A DNA stretch of 64,000 nucleotides from Propioniciclava sinopodophylli (lineage in GTDB: Bacteria; Actinomycetota; Actinomycetes; Propionibacteriales; Propionibacteriaceae), in the NCBI RefSeq assembly GCF_004324755.1, contig NZ_SDMQ01000006.1, positions 115,526 to 179,525 on the forward strand, given 5' to 3'. The notes beneath the pieces were generated by a model. It was not told the origin of the DNA. It made no database searches and saw only the letters and a list, made by a program, of their open reading frames with translations. A program made the position numbers and the translations under genes. Positions 48,783 to 57,023 of this stretch are shown piece by piece; the stretch's first letter is position 1; each line of letters opens with the position of its first letter.

Positions 48783-48818
48783 GGGGGCCGGGGCCGCGGC
48801 AGGGGGCCTGGCACCGCG

Positions 48819-49196
48819 TCAGTCCGCGTCGCGCTCCCACTCGCGCGCCACTGCGGCGGCGCCGATGGCCGCGCCCGAGGCGTCCGAGATGACGGCGAAG
48901 GTCATGGTGACGTAGATGTTCTCGCACGACTTGGTGCGGCGCGCCCGGCCGTCGGAGGCCAGGTGGCCCGACTCCATGGCCGCGAAGAAGCCGCGGTCGT
49001 GGGCGGCGCGCAGCCGTTCGGGGGTCATGATTTTCACGTCCTGGCCGATGACGTCCTCAGCACTCCAGCCGAACAGCTTCTCGGCGAACAGGTTCCAGGC
49101 GCGGATGATCCCGTCGGTGTCGATGGCGATGAGGGCGTCGTTGGCGTAGTCCCAGGCCGCGGCGCGGAACGCGGTGGCGTCGAAGTCGTCGGTCAT
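48819..49196 (-). CDS. PAS domain protein
   Basis: A 125-residue single-domain protein: WDYANDALIAIDTDGIIRAWNLFAEKLFGWSAEDVIGQDVKIMTPERLRAAHDRGFFAAMESG and the late strands IYVTMTFAVISDASGAAIGAAAVARE form a full PAS fold without any output domain. It probably binds a small ligand or cofactor and signals to a partner protein. The ATG overlaps the stop of the AraC gene (ATGA), so the two are co-translated and the PAS protein may modulate that regulator. Confidence 0.85.
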   Translation of the reverse strand: MTDDFDATAFRAAAWDYANDALIAIDTDGIIRAWNLFAEKLFGWSAEDVIGQDVKIMTPERLRAAHDRGFFAAMESGHLASDGRARRTKSCENIYVTMTFAVISDASGAAIGAAAVAREWERDAD

Positions 49197-50152
49197 GCCC
49201 CCATTGTGCGCCGTCCGGAGGGCGTCGTGCCGAACCGGGCCCGGAACGTCCGGGCGAAGTGCGCCGAGTCACGGAACCCGCAGGCGAACGCCACGTCAGT
49301 GATCGTGCGACCGTCGGACGCCCCCGGCGCCAATTCGGCCCACGCCCGGTCGAGGCGGCGGCCCAGCAGCCAGCGCCCGAAGCTCAACCCGCGGGCGGCG
49401 AACAGCTTGGTGAGATAGCTCGTCGAGATGCACAACCGCGCGGCCAGGGTGTGGGCCGTCAGGTCCGGGTCGCCCAGCGAGCGTTCGGCCTCGTCGATGG
49501 CCTGTTGGAGCAGCAGGGCGCGGGCGTCCAACACGGGCGCGGCGGCCCCGGCCAGCGCCATCGCAACCAACCCCAGCAGGTGGTCGGTGGCAGCGCGGGC
49601 CTGGCGGGGGGTCAGCTCGTCGGAGTGCTCGGCCAGCCCCCGCAGCAGCGCCGTCACCAGCGCCCCGGCACCCGCATCCGCCTTGATGCCGACCCCCACG
49701 CCCACGCCCGGGACGACCAACAGCGGGTCGAGCAACGGCTTGGGGATCACCAACGTCAACTGCGAGAACGTGGCCCCGAACTCCAGCCGGAACGGCTGGT
49801 CGCTGTCCACCACCACGAACGAGTCGCTCCCTGCCGAGGCGACCCGCCCGAACTGCTGGGCGCTGCCCGAGCCATGCACGGGGGCGTTGAGGAAGTAGAG
49901 GTCGCCGGGGTGGGCGGCGATGTGCGACGGCGTCCGCTCGACGACCTGGCGCTGCGAGTTCAGCCCCATCAGGTGCACGTCACCGATCCGGCGTCCGCCG
50001 ACCTCGGACGCGAACCCCTCCTCATACGGGTCCTGGGGGGAGACGGTGACCGGGACGAACGCGTCCGCCACGATCTGCCCCCAGACGGCGAGCTGCAGCT
50101 CCGGGCGGTGCCCGGCCGTGCTCCAGGTCCGCTGGTCCCCCGTGTGCGGCAT
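49193..50152 (-). CDS. AraC family transcriptional regulator
   Basis: A 319-residue regulator with an N-terminal AraC-binding-like domain of the type found in FeaR-like proteins (VTVSPQDPYEEGFASEVGGRRIGDVHLMGLNSQRQVVERTPSHIAAHPGDLYFLNAP) and a C-terminal double HTH: LTAHTLAARLCISTSYLTKLFAARGLSFGRWLLGRRLDRAWAEL, then TITDVAFACGFRDSAHFARTFRARFGTTPSGRR. It is coupled to the PAS gene. The target is unknown; the divergent secreted-protein gene is one candidate. Confidence 0.9.
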   Translation of the reverse strand: MPHTGDQRTWSTAGHRPELQLAVWGQIVADAFVPVTVSPQDPYEEGFASEVGGRRIGDVHLMGLNSQRQVVERTPSHIAAHPGDLYFLNAPVHGSGSAQQFGRVASAGSDSFVVVDSDQPFRLEFGATFSQLTLVIPKPLLDPLLVVPGVGVGVGIKADAGAGALVTALLRGLAEHSDELTPRQARAATDHLLGLVAMALAGAAAPVLDARALLLQQAIDEAERSLGDPDLTAHTLAARLCISTSYLTKLFAARGLSFGRWLLGRRLDRAWAELAPGASDGRTITDVAFACGFRDSAHFARTFRARFGTTPSGRRTMGA

Positions 50153-50334
50153 GCGCAGACTGTAGGCCGCGGCGCCCGGGTGGGACAGGGTGAAGCCTCA
50201 CCCCGGTGACGGCTGTGACGGAACAGCACAGCGACTGTGTCGTCCCGGTCAAGCCGGACGCCGCGGGCTCGGCCACGCTGGTGCCCGGCGTCCGACAACC
50301 CTCACATCGGGACGCCCCGACCATGGAGGAAGCC

Positions 50335-50751
50335 ATGCCGAAGACCATCCGACGATTCCTGGTGACCGGTGCCGCGACGCTCACCGCAGCCGTGCTGGCG
50401 GCGTCGCCGGCGTTCGCGCAGCACTGCTTCATCCCGATGTACAACCTGAACGGTCCGGCGTCCCCCAACTGGTGGACCATCACCGCCGAGGACGGCCTCG
50501 CGCTCGAGGGCATGCCCGGCGTGAAGTGCGAGGCCCAGCGCAAGGCCGGCTACGCGGCGCTGCGCGCGGCCAAGCTGCCGGTCGCGATCAAGGTCAAGGT
50601 CGACATGACCATTGCCGACCCGAAGGGTGAGGGCCGCATGGCCCCCAACGGCGCCAACGGCAAGGGCCTGGAGTACTTCGGTGCCGGTTCCGACCTGCCC
50701 GAGCGGATGCTCACGACCTTCAGCGCCGGGGCATCCTCGGTCCGCTGCTGA
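50335..50751 (+). CDS. Secreted protein of unknown function
   Basis: A 138-residue protein with a signal peptide (MPKTIRRFLVTGAATLTAAVLAASPAFA, cleavage after AFA). The mature part starts QHCFIPMYNLNGPASPNWWTITAED and has KCEAQRKAGYAALRAAKLPVAIKVKVDMTIADPKGEG and a terminal SSVRC. Three Cys suggest at least one disulfide. I do not recognise a family. The ATG at 50335 follows GGAGG; earlier in-frame starts lack one. It is divergent from the AraC gene. Confidence 0.75.
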   Translation: MPKTIRRFLVTGAATLTAAVLAASPAFAQHCFIPMYNLNGPASPNWWTITAEDGLALEGMPGVKCEAQRKAGYAALRAAKLPVAIKVKVDMTIADPKGEGRMAPNGANGKGLEYFGAGSDLPERMLTTFSAGASSVRC

Positions 50752-50818
50752 CCACCACGGGAGGAGGACGGTGCCGCCCCTCGTTGCCCGCGACCGGCGC
50801 GTGGGCGACGATGGGGCG

Positions 50819-51185
50819 GTGACCAAGGTCCTGCTGATCGCCCTCGGCTCGCGGGGGGATGTCCAACCGCTGGCCGTGCTGGCTGGCGCGCTGGTCGCAT
50901 CGGGGGTGGACGCGCGCGTCGTCGCCATCGACGAGTACGCGTCGCTGGTCGCCGGGCACGGGGCAGGGTTCGTCGGCATCCCGGGTCGCCTGACCGACAC
51001 GCTGGCCCGCGGCCGCCTCGCCGAGGGCCTCGCCCGCCACCCGCTGGGTCAGCTCACGCTGCTGCGCCGCTGGATGAGGGTGCTGGCCGTCCCGCTCGCC
51101 GACGCCCTGCTGCCCCTGGTCGAACGCGGCGACACGGTGGTCGCGGGCGTCCTGGGCCGGGGCGTGGCCGCCACCCTCGCGGATG
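50819..51185 (+). pseudogene. Glycosyltransferase (GT1/GT28-like), 3'-truncated
   Basis: The frame opens VTKVLLIALGSRGDVQPLAVLAGALVASGVDARVVAIDEYASLVAGHGAGFVGIPG, the classic N-terminal domain of UGT/MGT-type glycosyltransferases (GSRGDVQP), and continues to LVERGDTVVAGVLGRGVAATLADV. About 120 of the usual 400 residues remain; the nucleotide-sugar-binding half is lost. At about 51183 it meets a minus-strand ABC ATPase fragment head-on. The GTG at 50819 is the likely start. Confidence 0.8.
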
Positions 51186-51397
51186 TCCATCCCGTCGACG
51201 ACCAGGCTCCCCGCGCTGGCGCGATCCATCCCTCCCAGCAGGTTGAGCAGGGTGCTTTTGCCGGAGCCCGACGGGCCCAGGATGACCGTGAGCCGACGGC
51301 TCGCCAGGTCGAGGTCCACATCGCGCAGCGCGTGGACGACCGACTCCCCGGTGCCGTAGCTCTTGCCGAGGCCACGGATGCTGATGGTCGTGGGCAT
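51180..51397 (-). pseudogene. ABC transporter ATPase (MacB/LolD type), 3'-truncated
   Basis: The first 72 residues, ISIRGLGKSYGTGESVVHALRDVDLDLASRRLTVILGPSGSGKSTLLNLLGGMDRASAGSLVVDGMDI, include an intact Walker A and are typical of MacB/LolD ATPases. The Q-loop, signature and Walker B are gone; the fragment abuts the truncated glycosyltransferase. It starts 24 bases after the KASIII-like gene, probably once one operon. Confidence 0.82.
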
Positions 51398-51421
51398 GTC
51401 CGGTCCGGGCGCTCCCGCGCG

Positions 51422-52351
51422 TCAGTTCTGGACGAGCAGTGCCCCGAAGTGGGTACCTGCCCCCGATCCGACCAGCAGCAGGCGTTCCCCGGGCTGGATC
51501 CGTGCGCGGTGCAGGGTCAACGGGATGCCGGCGGCGATCGTGTCGCCCAGGCCGCTGCTCAGCCCCGGCTCGAAGTCCTCCAGGAACTTCGGGAAGGCGC
51601 GGATCGCGCTCGCGAGCAGGCGGATGCCCTGCATGTCGAACTTGAAGTCGGTCAGGCGCTCGCTCGCCTCCTCGATCGGGATGCGTGTGCCGAAGCCCCG
51701 GATGCGTGCGTCCTCGACCCCGGAGGTGACCGTGATGAAGGAACTCCGCACGAGCCCCTGGCCCGGGCGTTGGGCGGGCCCGACGACGACGGCGGCCGCG
51801 GCGTCCCCGATCAGCAGGGCGCTCTCGGGCTGGGCGAAGTTGAGCCCCCGACTGCCGGCCTCGGTCGACACGATCAGGACGTGGCGGGCGGAACCGTGGG
51901 CGATCAGGAGGGCCGCCTCACGCAACGCGAAGAGGAAGGACAGGCACGTGCCGTGCACGCTGTACGCCGACTTGGTGGGCGCCATGCCGAGTTCGGCGGC
52001 CAGCAACGCCCCGCCGTCGGGGATCGCCTGCATGGGGGTGCCCGAGGCGTTCAGGACGCAGTCGATGTCGGCGATGGTGAGGCCGGCGTCTGCCAGTGCG
52101 GAACGGGCGGCCGCGACACCGAGGTCGAGGGGGTCCTCATCGGGACTGATCCAGTGCCGCGTGAGCACACCGGAGCGCTGTTCGGCTTCGTCCGCCGGCA
52201 GGCCGCACCGTGCAGCGACCTCGGCGGTCGTGACGACGCGGCGGGGCAGGGCTTCGCCGGTCCCCAGGATGGCCATGGGGAGCAGGGGCTGGTCGGGACG
52301 CGCGGGGGCGGCGTCGGCAGGGGTCGTGGAAGACAGGGTGGGGGTGGACAT
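51422..52351 (-). CDS. KASIII-like protein, catalytic residues incomplete
   Basis: A 309-residue thiolase-fold protein: LPMAILGTGEALPRRVVTTAEV, IDCVLNASGTPMQAIPDGGALL, then the nucleophile Cys136 in SVHGTCLSFLFALREAALLI, and the C-terminal ending LLLVGSGAGTHFGALLVQN. Normal KASIII enzymes have His and Asn in HQAN and GN-T-x-A-x-I-P motifs. Here the His segment is missing (FPKFLEDFEPGLSSGLG joins directly), and GDTIAAGIP has Asp in place of Asn. About 30 residues appear deleted. It may be inactive or do unusual chemistry. The start at 52351 follows AGGA. Confidence 0.8.
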   Translation of the reverse strand: MSTPTLSSTTPADAAPARPDQPLLPMAILGTGEALPRRVVTTAEVAARCGLPADEAEQRSGVLTRHWISPDEDPLDLGVAAARSALADAGLTIADIDCVLNASGTPMQAIPDGGALLAAELGMAPTKSAYSVHGTCLSFLFALREAALLIAHGSARHVLIVSTEAGSRGLNFAQPESALLIGDAAAAVVVGPAQRPGQGLVRSSFITVTSGVEDARIRGFGTRIPIEEASERLTDFKFDMQGIRLLASAIRAFPKFLEDFEPGLSSGLGDTIAAGIPLTLHRARIQPGERLLLVGSGAGTHFGALLVQN

Positions 52352-52423
52352 GACGGTCCTGGGGGGCAGGGATGGCGGGGGTGCCACCAGGGGGTGTCCG
52401 CGGGGGTGGGACGATGTGCAAAA

Positions 52424-52453
52424 CCCTAACATCGGTCGGGTGTGCCCGGTCAA
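52424..52453 (-). promoter_or_regulatory. Putative promoter of the KASIII-like gene
   Basis: On the minus strand, TTGACC (52453-52448) and TAGGGT, 19 bases apart, form a promoter-like pair about 75 bases upstream of the start. Confidence 0.45.
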
Positions 52454-52478
52454 CCTCGAATGACCGACCGTCGGGCGC

Positions 52479-53525
52479 TCAGGCCTGGCGCGCCGGCCGC
52501 CACCTGAACCTCACCTTCACCAGGCCGTGGTCGCCGGTGCCCTTGCGCTTGTGGTCGGCGCTGGTGGTGTCGTTGAGGTGGTCGTTGTAGATCACCAGGC
52601 CGTCGAACAGCCACAGCCGGCGGTGGGAGTTGTCGTAGAACTGCTCCGAGACCAGCACGTGGTCGAGCGACTCGCGCATGTCGTTGTGGACGTGGGTGTA
52701 GTAGACGTCGCGCGTGTCGCGGTACTCCTGCAGGGTCTGGCCCGAGTACAGGGCGATGTCGCCCCCACCGCGGGAGTCGCCGACCAAGTAGCGCGGCTGC
52801 TCGGTGAGGATGTTCAGCGTGTTGCTCAGCTGCCCGTCGTTGAGGTCGCCGAGCACGATGACGGGCGTGACCGTGCCCTTGGTGGCCTCGGTCAGCAGCA
52901 CCCGCAGGGCCGCCGCCTCGGCCGTGCGCCGGATCGTCGACAGGGCCGCCCCGATCGCGGTGCGGTGGTTGCGGAATCGGTCGGGGTCGGCCTCGTACCA
53001 GGCCTCCTCGTGCACCTCGGCGGGCAACTTCGACTTCAGGTGTGCCACGTAGACGCGCGTCAGCGGCGGGGCCTCGCGCAGGGCCACCTCGAAGGTCAGT
53101 ACCGGACGGGAGAACCCGCCCAGGGCGACCTTGATGTCGGGCGCCTGCGGGTCCTCGGGGCTGGTCGACTCCAGGTGCAGCCCGTCGGGGAACCGGGTGA
53201 CCCACTCGGGTTGCCCCCGCAGCAGGCCCTTGCGGACGAGCGCCCCGCACACGATGCGGGTGCCGTCCGCGGGCGTGGCGAGCAGGTCGTAGGTCTCCTC
53301 CAGGCCGTTGCGGCGGAGGACCTCGGCGAGGGCGTCCGCGTGCCACAACTCCTGGACGCCCACGATGTCGGCGTCCAGTTCACGCAGCGTCAGGCCTAGC
53401 CAGGTGGATTTCCGGGCGAACTCCTCCTCCGTCCAGGGCTTGGAGAACCGGTGCATGCGGCGTCCGGGCAGTTGGAGGTTGAACAGGTTCGCGGTGGCGA
53501 CGCTGAAGCGGGTGAGGTCGGGCAT
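52479..53525 (-). CDS. Endonuclease/exonuclease/phosphatase family protein
   Basis: A 348-residue hydrolase with all metal-dependent EEP motifs: TANLFNLQ (Asn), DIVGVQELW (Glu), VAHLKSKLP (His), VIVLGDLNDGQLSNTL (Asp/Asn), RESLDHVLVSEQF (Asp) and TGDHGLVKVRF (Asp-His). No signal peptide. It cleaves a phosphodiester or phosphate ester; the substrate is not deducible. It is monocistronic on the minus strand with a large hairpin upstream that ends the crcB operon. Confidence 0.88.
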   Translation of the reverse strand: MPDLTRFSVATANLFNLQLPGRRMHRFSKPWTEEEFARKSTWLGLTLRELDADIVGVQELWHADALAEVLRRNGLEETYDLLATPADGTRIVCGALVRKGLLRGQPEWVTRFPDGLHLESTSPEDPQAPDIKVALGGFSRPVLTFEVALREAPPLTRVYVAHLKSKLPAEVHEEAWYEADPDRFRNHRTAIGAALSTIRRTAEAAALRVLLTEATKGTVTPVIVLGDLNDGQLSNTLNILTEQPRYLVGDSRGGGDIALYSGQTLQEYRDTRDVYYTHVHNDMRESLDHVLVSEQFYDNSHRRLWLFDGLVIYNDHLNDTTSADHKRKGTGDHGLVKVRFRWRPARQA

Positions 53526-53590
53526 GGTGGGGGCTCCATCCTTCGGTGGGTCGAGCCTACGCCCGTCGGGAGGATTGGCGGTGTGGTGCT

Positions 53591-53640
53591 GGCGTCGCTC
53601 TGACTCTGATGCAGCTGTGCATCAGAGTGGGAGCGACGCC
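53591..53640 (-). terminator. Large palindromic hairpin at the end of crcB
   Basis: GGCGTCGCT (53591-53599) pairs with AGCGACGCC (53632-53640), and ACTCTGATGCA (53603-53613) pairs with TGCATCAGAGT (53618-53628), making a 20-pair stem with one small internal loop. The crcB stop codon lies inside it. There is no T-run; the size alone could stop or protect a transcript. Confidence 0.55.
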
Positions 53641-53987
53641 AACCACCAGCCGAGTGCACACGCTGCGACCGATCCGACCAACATGGCCGTGGCGAGGCCG
53701 ACCGCAGGCCCGCGGCGTCCGTCGCGCCAGAGGTCGGCGGCCTCGACCGAGGCTGTCGAGAAGGTGGTGAACCCGCCCAACAACCCGGTGGCGAGGACCG
53801 TCACGAGTTCGGGCGACCACACCCGCGCACCGAAACCAGCCACGATGCCGATGGCGAACGACCCCGCGACGTTGACGGCCAAGGTCGCCCACGGCGACCG
53901 CCAGCCCGCGTGCTGCGCTCCGGTGTGGGCGAGGTGGCGCAGCACCGCACCCACACCGCCCGCCAGGGCGACCCACAGCCACGTCAT
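53622..53987 (-). CDS. crcB: CrcB/Fluc fluoride channel, subunit 1
   Basis: A 121-residue membrane protein with four transmembrane segments: MTWLWVALAGGVGAVLRHLAHTG, ATLAVNVAGSFAIGIVAGFG with the conserved Asn, LATGLLGGFTTFSTASVEA with the G-x-x-GG-(F/L)-TTFS(T/S) fluoride-path motif, and a last helix. Fluc channels export fluoride as dual-topology dimers; two adjacent genes usually make a heterodimer of opposite orientation. Its ATG overlaps the stop of the second crcB gene. Confidence 0.92.
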   Translation of the reverse strand: MTWLWVALAGGVGAVLRHLAHTGAQHAGWRSPWATLAVNVAGSFAIGIVAGFGARVWSPELVTVLATGLLGGFTTFSTASVEAADLWRDGRRGPAVGLATAMLVGSVAACALGWWLASLPL

Positions 53988-54382
53988 GCCGACACCTCCG
54001 GCCGCGCGCGTCGGACGTCCGCCAGTGCGAAGCCGAGCAGGGCCGCGACTACGCCGAAGGCGGCTTGCCCCAACCCGAACGCCAGACCGAGCGCGGGCCC
54101 GCCGACGACCCCGAGGGAGGCCACCTCGACCGCGAAGGCCGAATACGTCGTGAAGCCGCCCAGGAATCCTGTCCCGATCAGCAGCCGAACCGACCGCGAC
54201 GGAGCCGACCCCAGCAGAAGCCCCAGCATCAGCGAGCCGAGCACGTTCACGACGAGCACGGGCCACAGCGCGGGCAGGGCCACCCCGACCACGTATCGAA
54301 CCAGCGAGCCGGCAGCGCCCCCGGCGAAGACCAAACCCACGGCGGCCAGACTCGAACCCGAGCCCCGACTATCCGTGTGCAT
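53984..54382 (-). CDS. crcB: CrcB/Fluc fluoride channel, subunit 2
   Basis: A 132-residue protein with the same fold: VFAGGAAGSLVRYVVGVALP, LVVNVLGSLMLGLLLGS and IGTGFLGGFTTYSAFAVEVASL. It lies directly before the other crcB gene with an ATGA overlap, indicating a heterodimeric channel. The ATG at 54382 lies inside a palindromic element (54374-54462), so the first residues (MHTDSRGSGSS) are element-derived; a GTG about 15 codons in is an alternative start. No fluoride riboswitch is recognisable upstream. Confidence 0.88.
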   Translation of the reverse strand: MHTDSRGSGSSLAAVGLVFAGGAAGSLVRYVVGVALPALWPVLVVNVLGSLMLGLLLGSAPSRSVRLLIGTGFLGGFTTYSAFAVEVASLGVVGGPALGLAFGLGQAAFGVVAALLGFALADVRRARPEVSA

Positions 54383-54462
54383 TTCTAGGCAGCGTTTCGA
54401 CGCCAGAAACCCCCGTGTGCATCACTGTGATGCGGTTTCCGCCCCATAGAAATGCACACGGG
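54374..54462. repeat. 89-base palindromic element with three-way-junction fold
   Basis: Perfect 15-base arms, CCGTGTGCATTTCTA (54374-54388) and TAGAAATGCACACGG (54448-54462), enclose GCGT-TTCG-ACGC (a UUCG-type tetraloop hairpin) and a GAAACC/GGTTTC stem that carries GCATCAC-T-GTGATGC. A three-way junction can form on either strand. It sits between the convergent-free ends of AGPS-like and crcB genes and supplies the crcB start. The GTGTGCA border motif recurs in the palindrome at 63913. Confidence 0.65.
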
Positions 54463-54471
54463 CCCGCCCCA

Positions 54472-56172
54472 TCACAGCTGGTCATAGAGCGACAGCGACG
54501 CGTCGACAATCTTGCCGGGGTTGAGGTGGTTGCCCGGGTCGGTGGCGTTGAACAGCGTGCGCATCAGGTTCACGCCCTCGGTCGAGACGACCTGCTCCAT
54601 CCACGGCGCGTGCTCCATGCCGACGCCGTGGTGGTGCGACAGCGTGCCGCCGTTGTCGACGAACGCCTGCTGGATCGCGGTCTTGACCGTCGCGTACTCC
54701 CGGTCGGGCTCCTCGCCGGCCTGGAAGGCGAACGTGAAGTACAGGCAGGCACCCACGTGGTAGCTGTGCGACAGGTGGCACATAATGAAGCCCTGCTTGC
54801 CCAGCTTGTCGAAGGCGTCCTGGGCGGCCACGTACACCGAATCGTGGATCGTGTTGATCCGCGACCACGGCGCCGCCGTCTCGGACACGTCGCCCATCAC
54901 GTCCTGCTCGAGCAGGAAGTCGCGCAGGTAGGGGGTGTCGAACTTCTTCTGGTCGTACAGGGCGCCGGGGCCGGTGCCCAGAGTCAGTGCACCGTGCCGT
55001 TTGGCGATCAGCGCGACGTCGCGGCGTCGGCCGTCCACGTCACCCTTGGAGCCCTCGAAGCACACGTACGAGATGCACATCTGGTCGGTGTCCCAGCCGC
55101 GTCGGCGCATGAACGCCCACAGCTGTTCCTGCGCCTTGGCCTCGACCTTCTTCTTCAGGGTCACGGCCTCCTTCTGCGTTGACAGCGAGAAGGCGGTCTC
55201 GTGGGCGTCCGAGATGCGCACGAAGGTGGTCGGAACCTCGGCCTCGGCGATCGAGTGGATCGCGTCGACGGCGTCGGACCACGTGGGGTACATGTACGCG
55301 ACGACGACGCGTTCCTCGGCGAGCCGGTGCACGCGCACCCACACGTCGGTGATGACGCCCAGGCGTCCCTCGGAGCCGATGAACATCTCGCGCAGCGAGG
55401 GGCCGGTCGACTCCGACGGCACCGGCTTGAGCGTGACCGTGCCCGAGGGCCGCACCACCGTCATGCCGCGGATGATGTCGGCGATGTCGCCGTACTTGTC
55501 CGACTGCATGCCCGAAGAACGCGTCGCCGCCCAGCCGCCGAGGGTCGAGTGGGTGAACGAGTCGGGGAAATGGCCCAGCGTCCAGCCGCGGGCGTTCAGC
55601 GCCTCCTCCAGGTCGGGGCCGAGCATGCCGGCGCCGATCCGGGCGAGGCCCGACTCGGTGTCGAGTTCGTGCACGCCCACCAGCAGCCCCATGTCCAGCG
55701 ACACGATCGGGCGGGCCTCGGTGGGGTCGAGCTGCAGCGAGCGGGAGATGTTCGTGCCGCCGCCGAACGGGACGACCACGGCGTCCGCCTCGACGCACGC
55801 GCGCAGCACAGCCGCGACCTCGTCGTCGGTCTCGGGGTAGACGACGACTTCCGGCAGGCGCCCGTAGTCGAATCGCGACACGTGCAGCAGTTCGGTGACC
55901 GACGAGCCGTGCCCGTGGACGACCCGCTCGTGGGCGTCCGTCGTCACGCGGTCGGACGCCGTGGCAGCGACCAGGGCGTCGCGCAGGGCGTCCGGCAGGG
56001 GGGAGTCGGGGACGGTGGAGGCGTCGAACGGGATCGTGTCGACCTGGCGCGGGCGCAGGTCGATGCCGAGGTGCTTCTTGACGAACGGCGCGAACGCGGG
56101 CTTGTTGGCGTAGTTGAAGAAGACGCCCTCCTCGCCCCATCCCCACCACTTCATGTGCTTGACCTGCTTCAC
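54472..56172 (-). CDS. FAD-binding oxidoreductase, alkyl-DHAP-synthase-like
   Basis: A 566-residue flavoprotein of the VAO/PCMH fold with the AGPS layout: MKWWGWGEEGVFFNYANKPAF at the start, FAD-binding VVVPFGGGTNISRSLQLDP, FPDSFTHSTLGGWAATRSSGMQSDKYGDIADIIRGMTVV, then the cap domain and the active-site end GGTLSHHHGVGMEHAPWM with His-His-His and LNPGKIVD. In eukaryotes this enzyme swaps the acyl chain of acyl-DHAP for a fatty alcohol, forming the ether bond. The GTG start overlaps the SDR stop. Next to a fatty-acyl reductase and an SDR, an ether-lipid role is likely. Confidence 0.85.
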   Translation of the reverse strand: MKQVKHMKWWGWGEEGVFFNYANKPAFAPFVKKHLGIDLRPRQVDTIPFDASTVPDSPLPDALRDALVAATASDRVTTDAHERVVHGHGSSVTELLHVSRFDYGRLPEVVVYPETDDEVAAVLRACVEADAVVVPFGGGTNISRSLQLDPTEARPIVSLDMGLLVGVHELDTESGLARIGAGMLGPDLEEALNARGWTLGHFPDSFTHSTLGGWAATRSSGMQSDKYGDIADIIRGMTVVRPSGTVTLKPVPSESTGPSLREMFIGSEGRLGVITDVWVRVHRLAEERVVVAYMYPTWSDAVDAIHSIAEAEVPTTFVRISDAHETAFSLSTQKEAVTLKKKVEAKAQEQLWAFMRRRGWDTDQMCISYVCFEGSKGDVDGRRRDVALIAKRHGALTLGTGPGALYDQKKFDTPYLRDFLLEQDVMGDVSETAAPWSRINTIHDSVYVAAQDAFDKLGKQGFIMCHLSHSYHVGACLYFTFAFQAGEEPDREYATVKTAIQQAFVDNGGTLSHHHGVGMEHAPWMEQVVSTEGVNLMRTLFNATDPGNHLNPGKIVDASLSLYDQL

Positions 56173-56954
56173 GACACCGCTCCTTCGCTGGGGGTCTTGG
56201 TCTTGCCCTTGATGCGGCGCGAGACCTCGCGCACCGCGGCGTTCGGCAGCAGTTGCAGTACCGCTGCCGCCACCTTGTACCGCTTGCTGGGGATCGAGAT
56301 CACGTGCCCGGCCCGTGCGTCGGCCAGGGCCACCTCGGTGACGCGGTCGGCGTCCAGCCAGAGGAAGCCCGGGACACCCTTGCGCCCCGAACCGCCGCGC
56401 GAATGGAACTCGGTGCGCGTCCAGCCGGGCAGGACGGCGGTCACGTTCACGCCCGTCCCTGTCAGTTCGAGCGCCAGCACCTCGGTCAGCGCCAGCGCGT
56501 ACGCCTTGAGCGCCGAGTAGGAGTCCTGCCGGGTGAGCGCCGAGACGCTCACCACGTTGATGATCCAGCCCTCGCCGCGCTCCCGCATCGCCGGCGCCAC
56601 GGCTGAGGCCAGCACGCGCGGCGCCCGGCCCATCACCTCGTACGCGGCGTCGGCGAGCGCGTCGTCGCCGCCGACCAGCGGCGTCTTGAGCGAGAAGCCC
56701 GCGTTGTTGACCAGGGTGTCGATGTCTCCCGCCCCCAGCCGCTTGGCAACCCGGGCCTGGTCGTCGCGCTCGGCCAGGTCGGCCACCAGCGTCTCGACGG
56801 GGACGCCGTGGGCGCCACGTAGCTCGTCCGCCACGGCGTCCAGGCGCGCGCGGTCGCGGGCCACCAGCACGAGGGAAGCGCCGTCACGCGCCAGGGCCCG
56901 GGCGAAGGACAACCCGATCCCGGACGTGCCACCGGTGATGAGCGCGAACCGCAT
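56169..56954 (-). CDS. Short-chain dehydrogenase/reductase
   Basis: A 261-residue classical SDR: ALITGGTSGIGLSFARALARDGA (cofactor motif), LVNNAGF, and the catalytic Ser-Tyr-Lys in VVSVSALTRQDSYSALKAYALALTE, then VLPGWTRTEF. The C-terminal PSKRYKVAAAVLQLLPNAAVREVSRRIKG with its basic stretch may associate with the membrane. In context it could be the NADPH-dependent reductase of alkyl- or acyl-DHAP. It is co-translated with the AGPS-like gene and divergent from the acyl reductase. Confidence 0.88.
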   Translation of the reverse strand: MRFALITGGTSGIGLSFARALARDGASLVLVARDRARLDAVADELRGAHGVPVETLVADLAERDDQARVAKRLGAGDIDTLVNNAGFSLKTPLVGGDDALADAAYEVMGRAPRVLASAVAPAMRERGEGWIINVVSVSALTRQDSYSALKAYALALTEVLALELTGTGVNVTAVLPGWTRTEFHSRGGSGRKGVPGFLWLDADRVTEVALADARAGHVISIPSKRYKVAAAVLQLLPNAAVREVSRRIKGKTKTPSEGAVS

Positions 56955-57023
56955 GGAACGGCACGCTACATTACGCTGCGCCGCAGGAGGGCGACCCCCA
57001 TCGCCTCCGGAAGGAGTCTTGAG

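Noticed and set aside
54383..54472. Fluoride riboswitch before the crcB genes
   Set aside because: The conserved fluoride riboswitch core is not found; the palindromic element occupies the leader instead.
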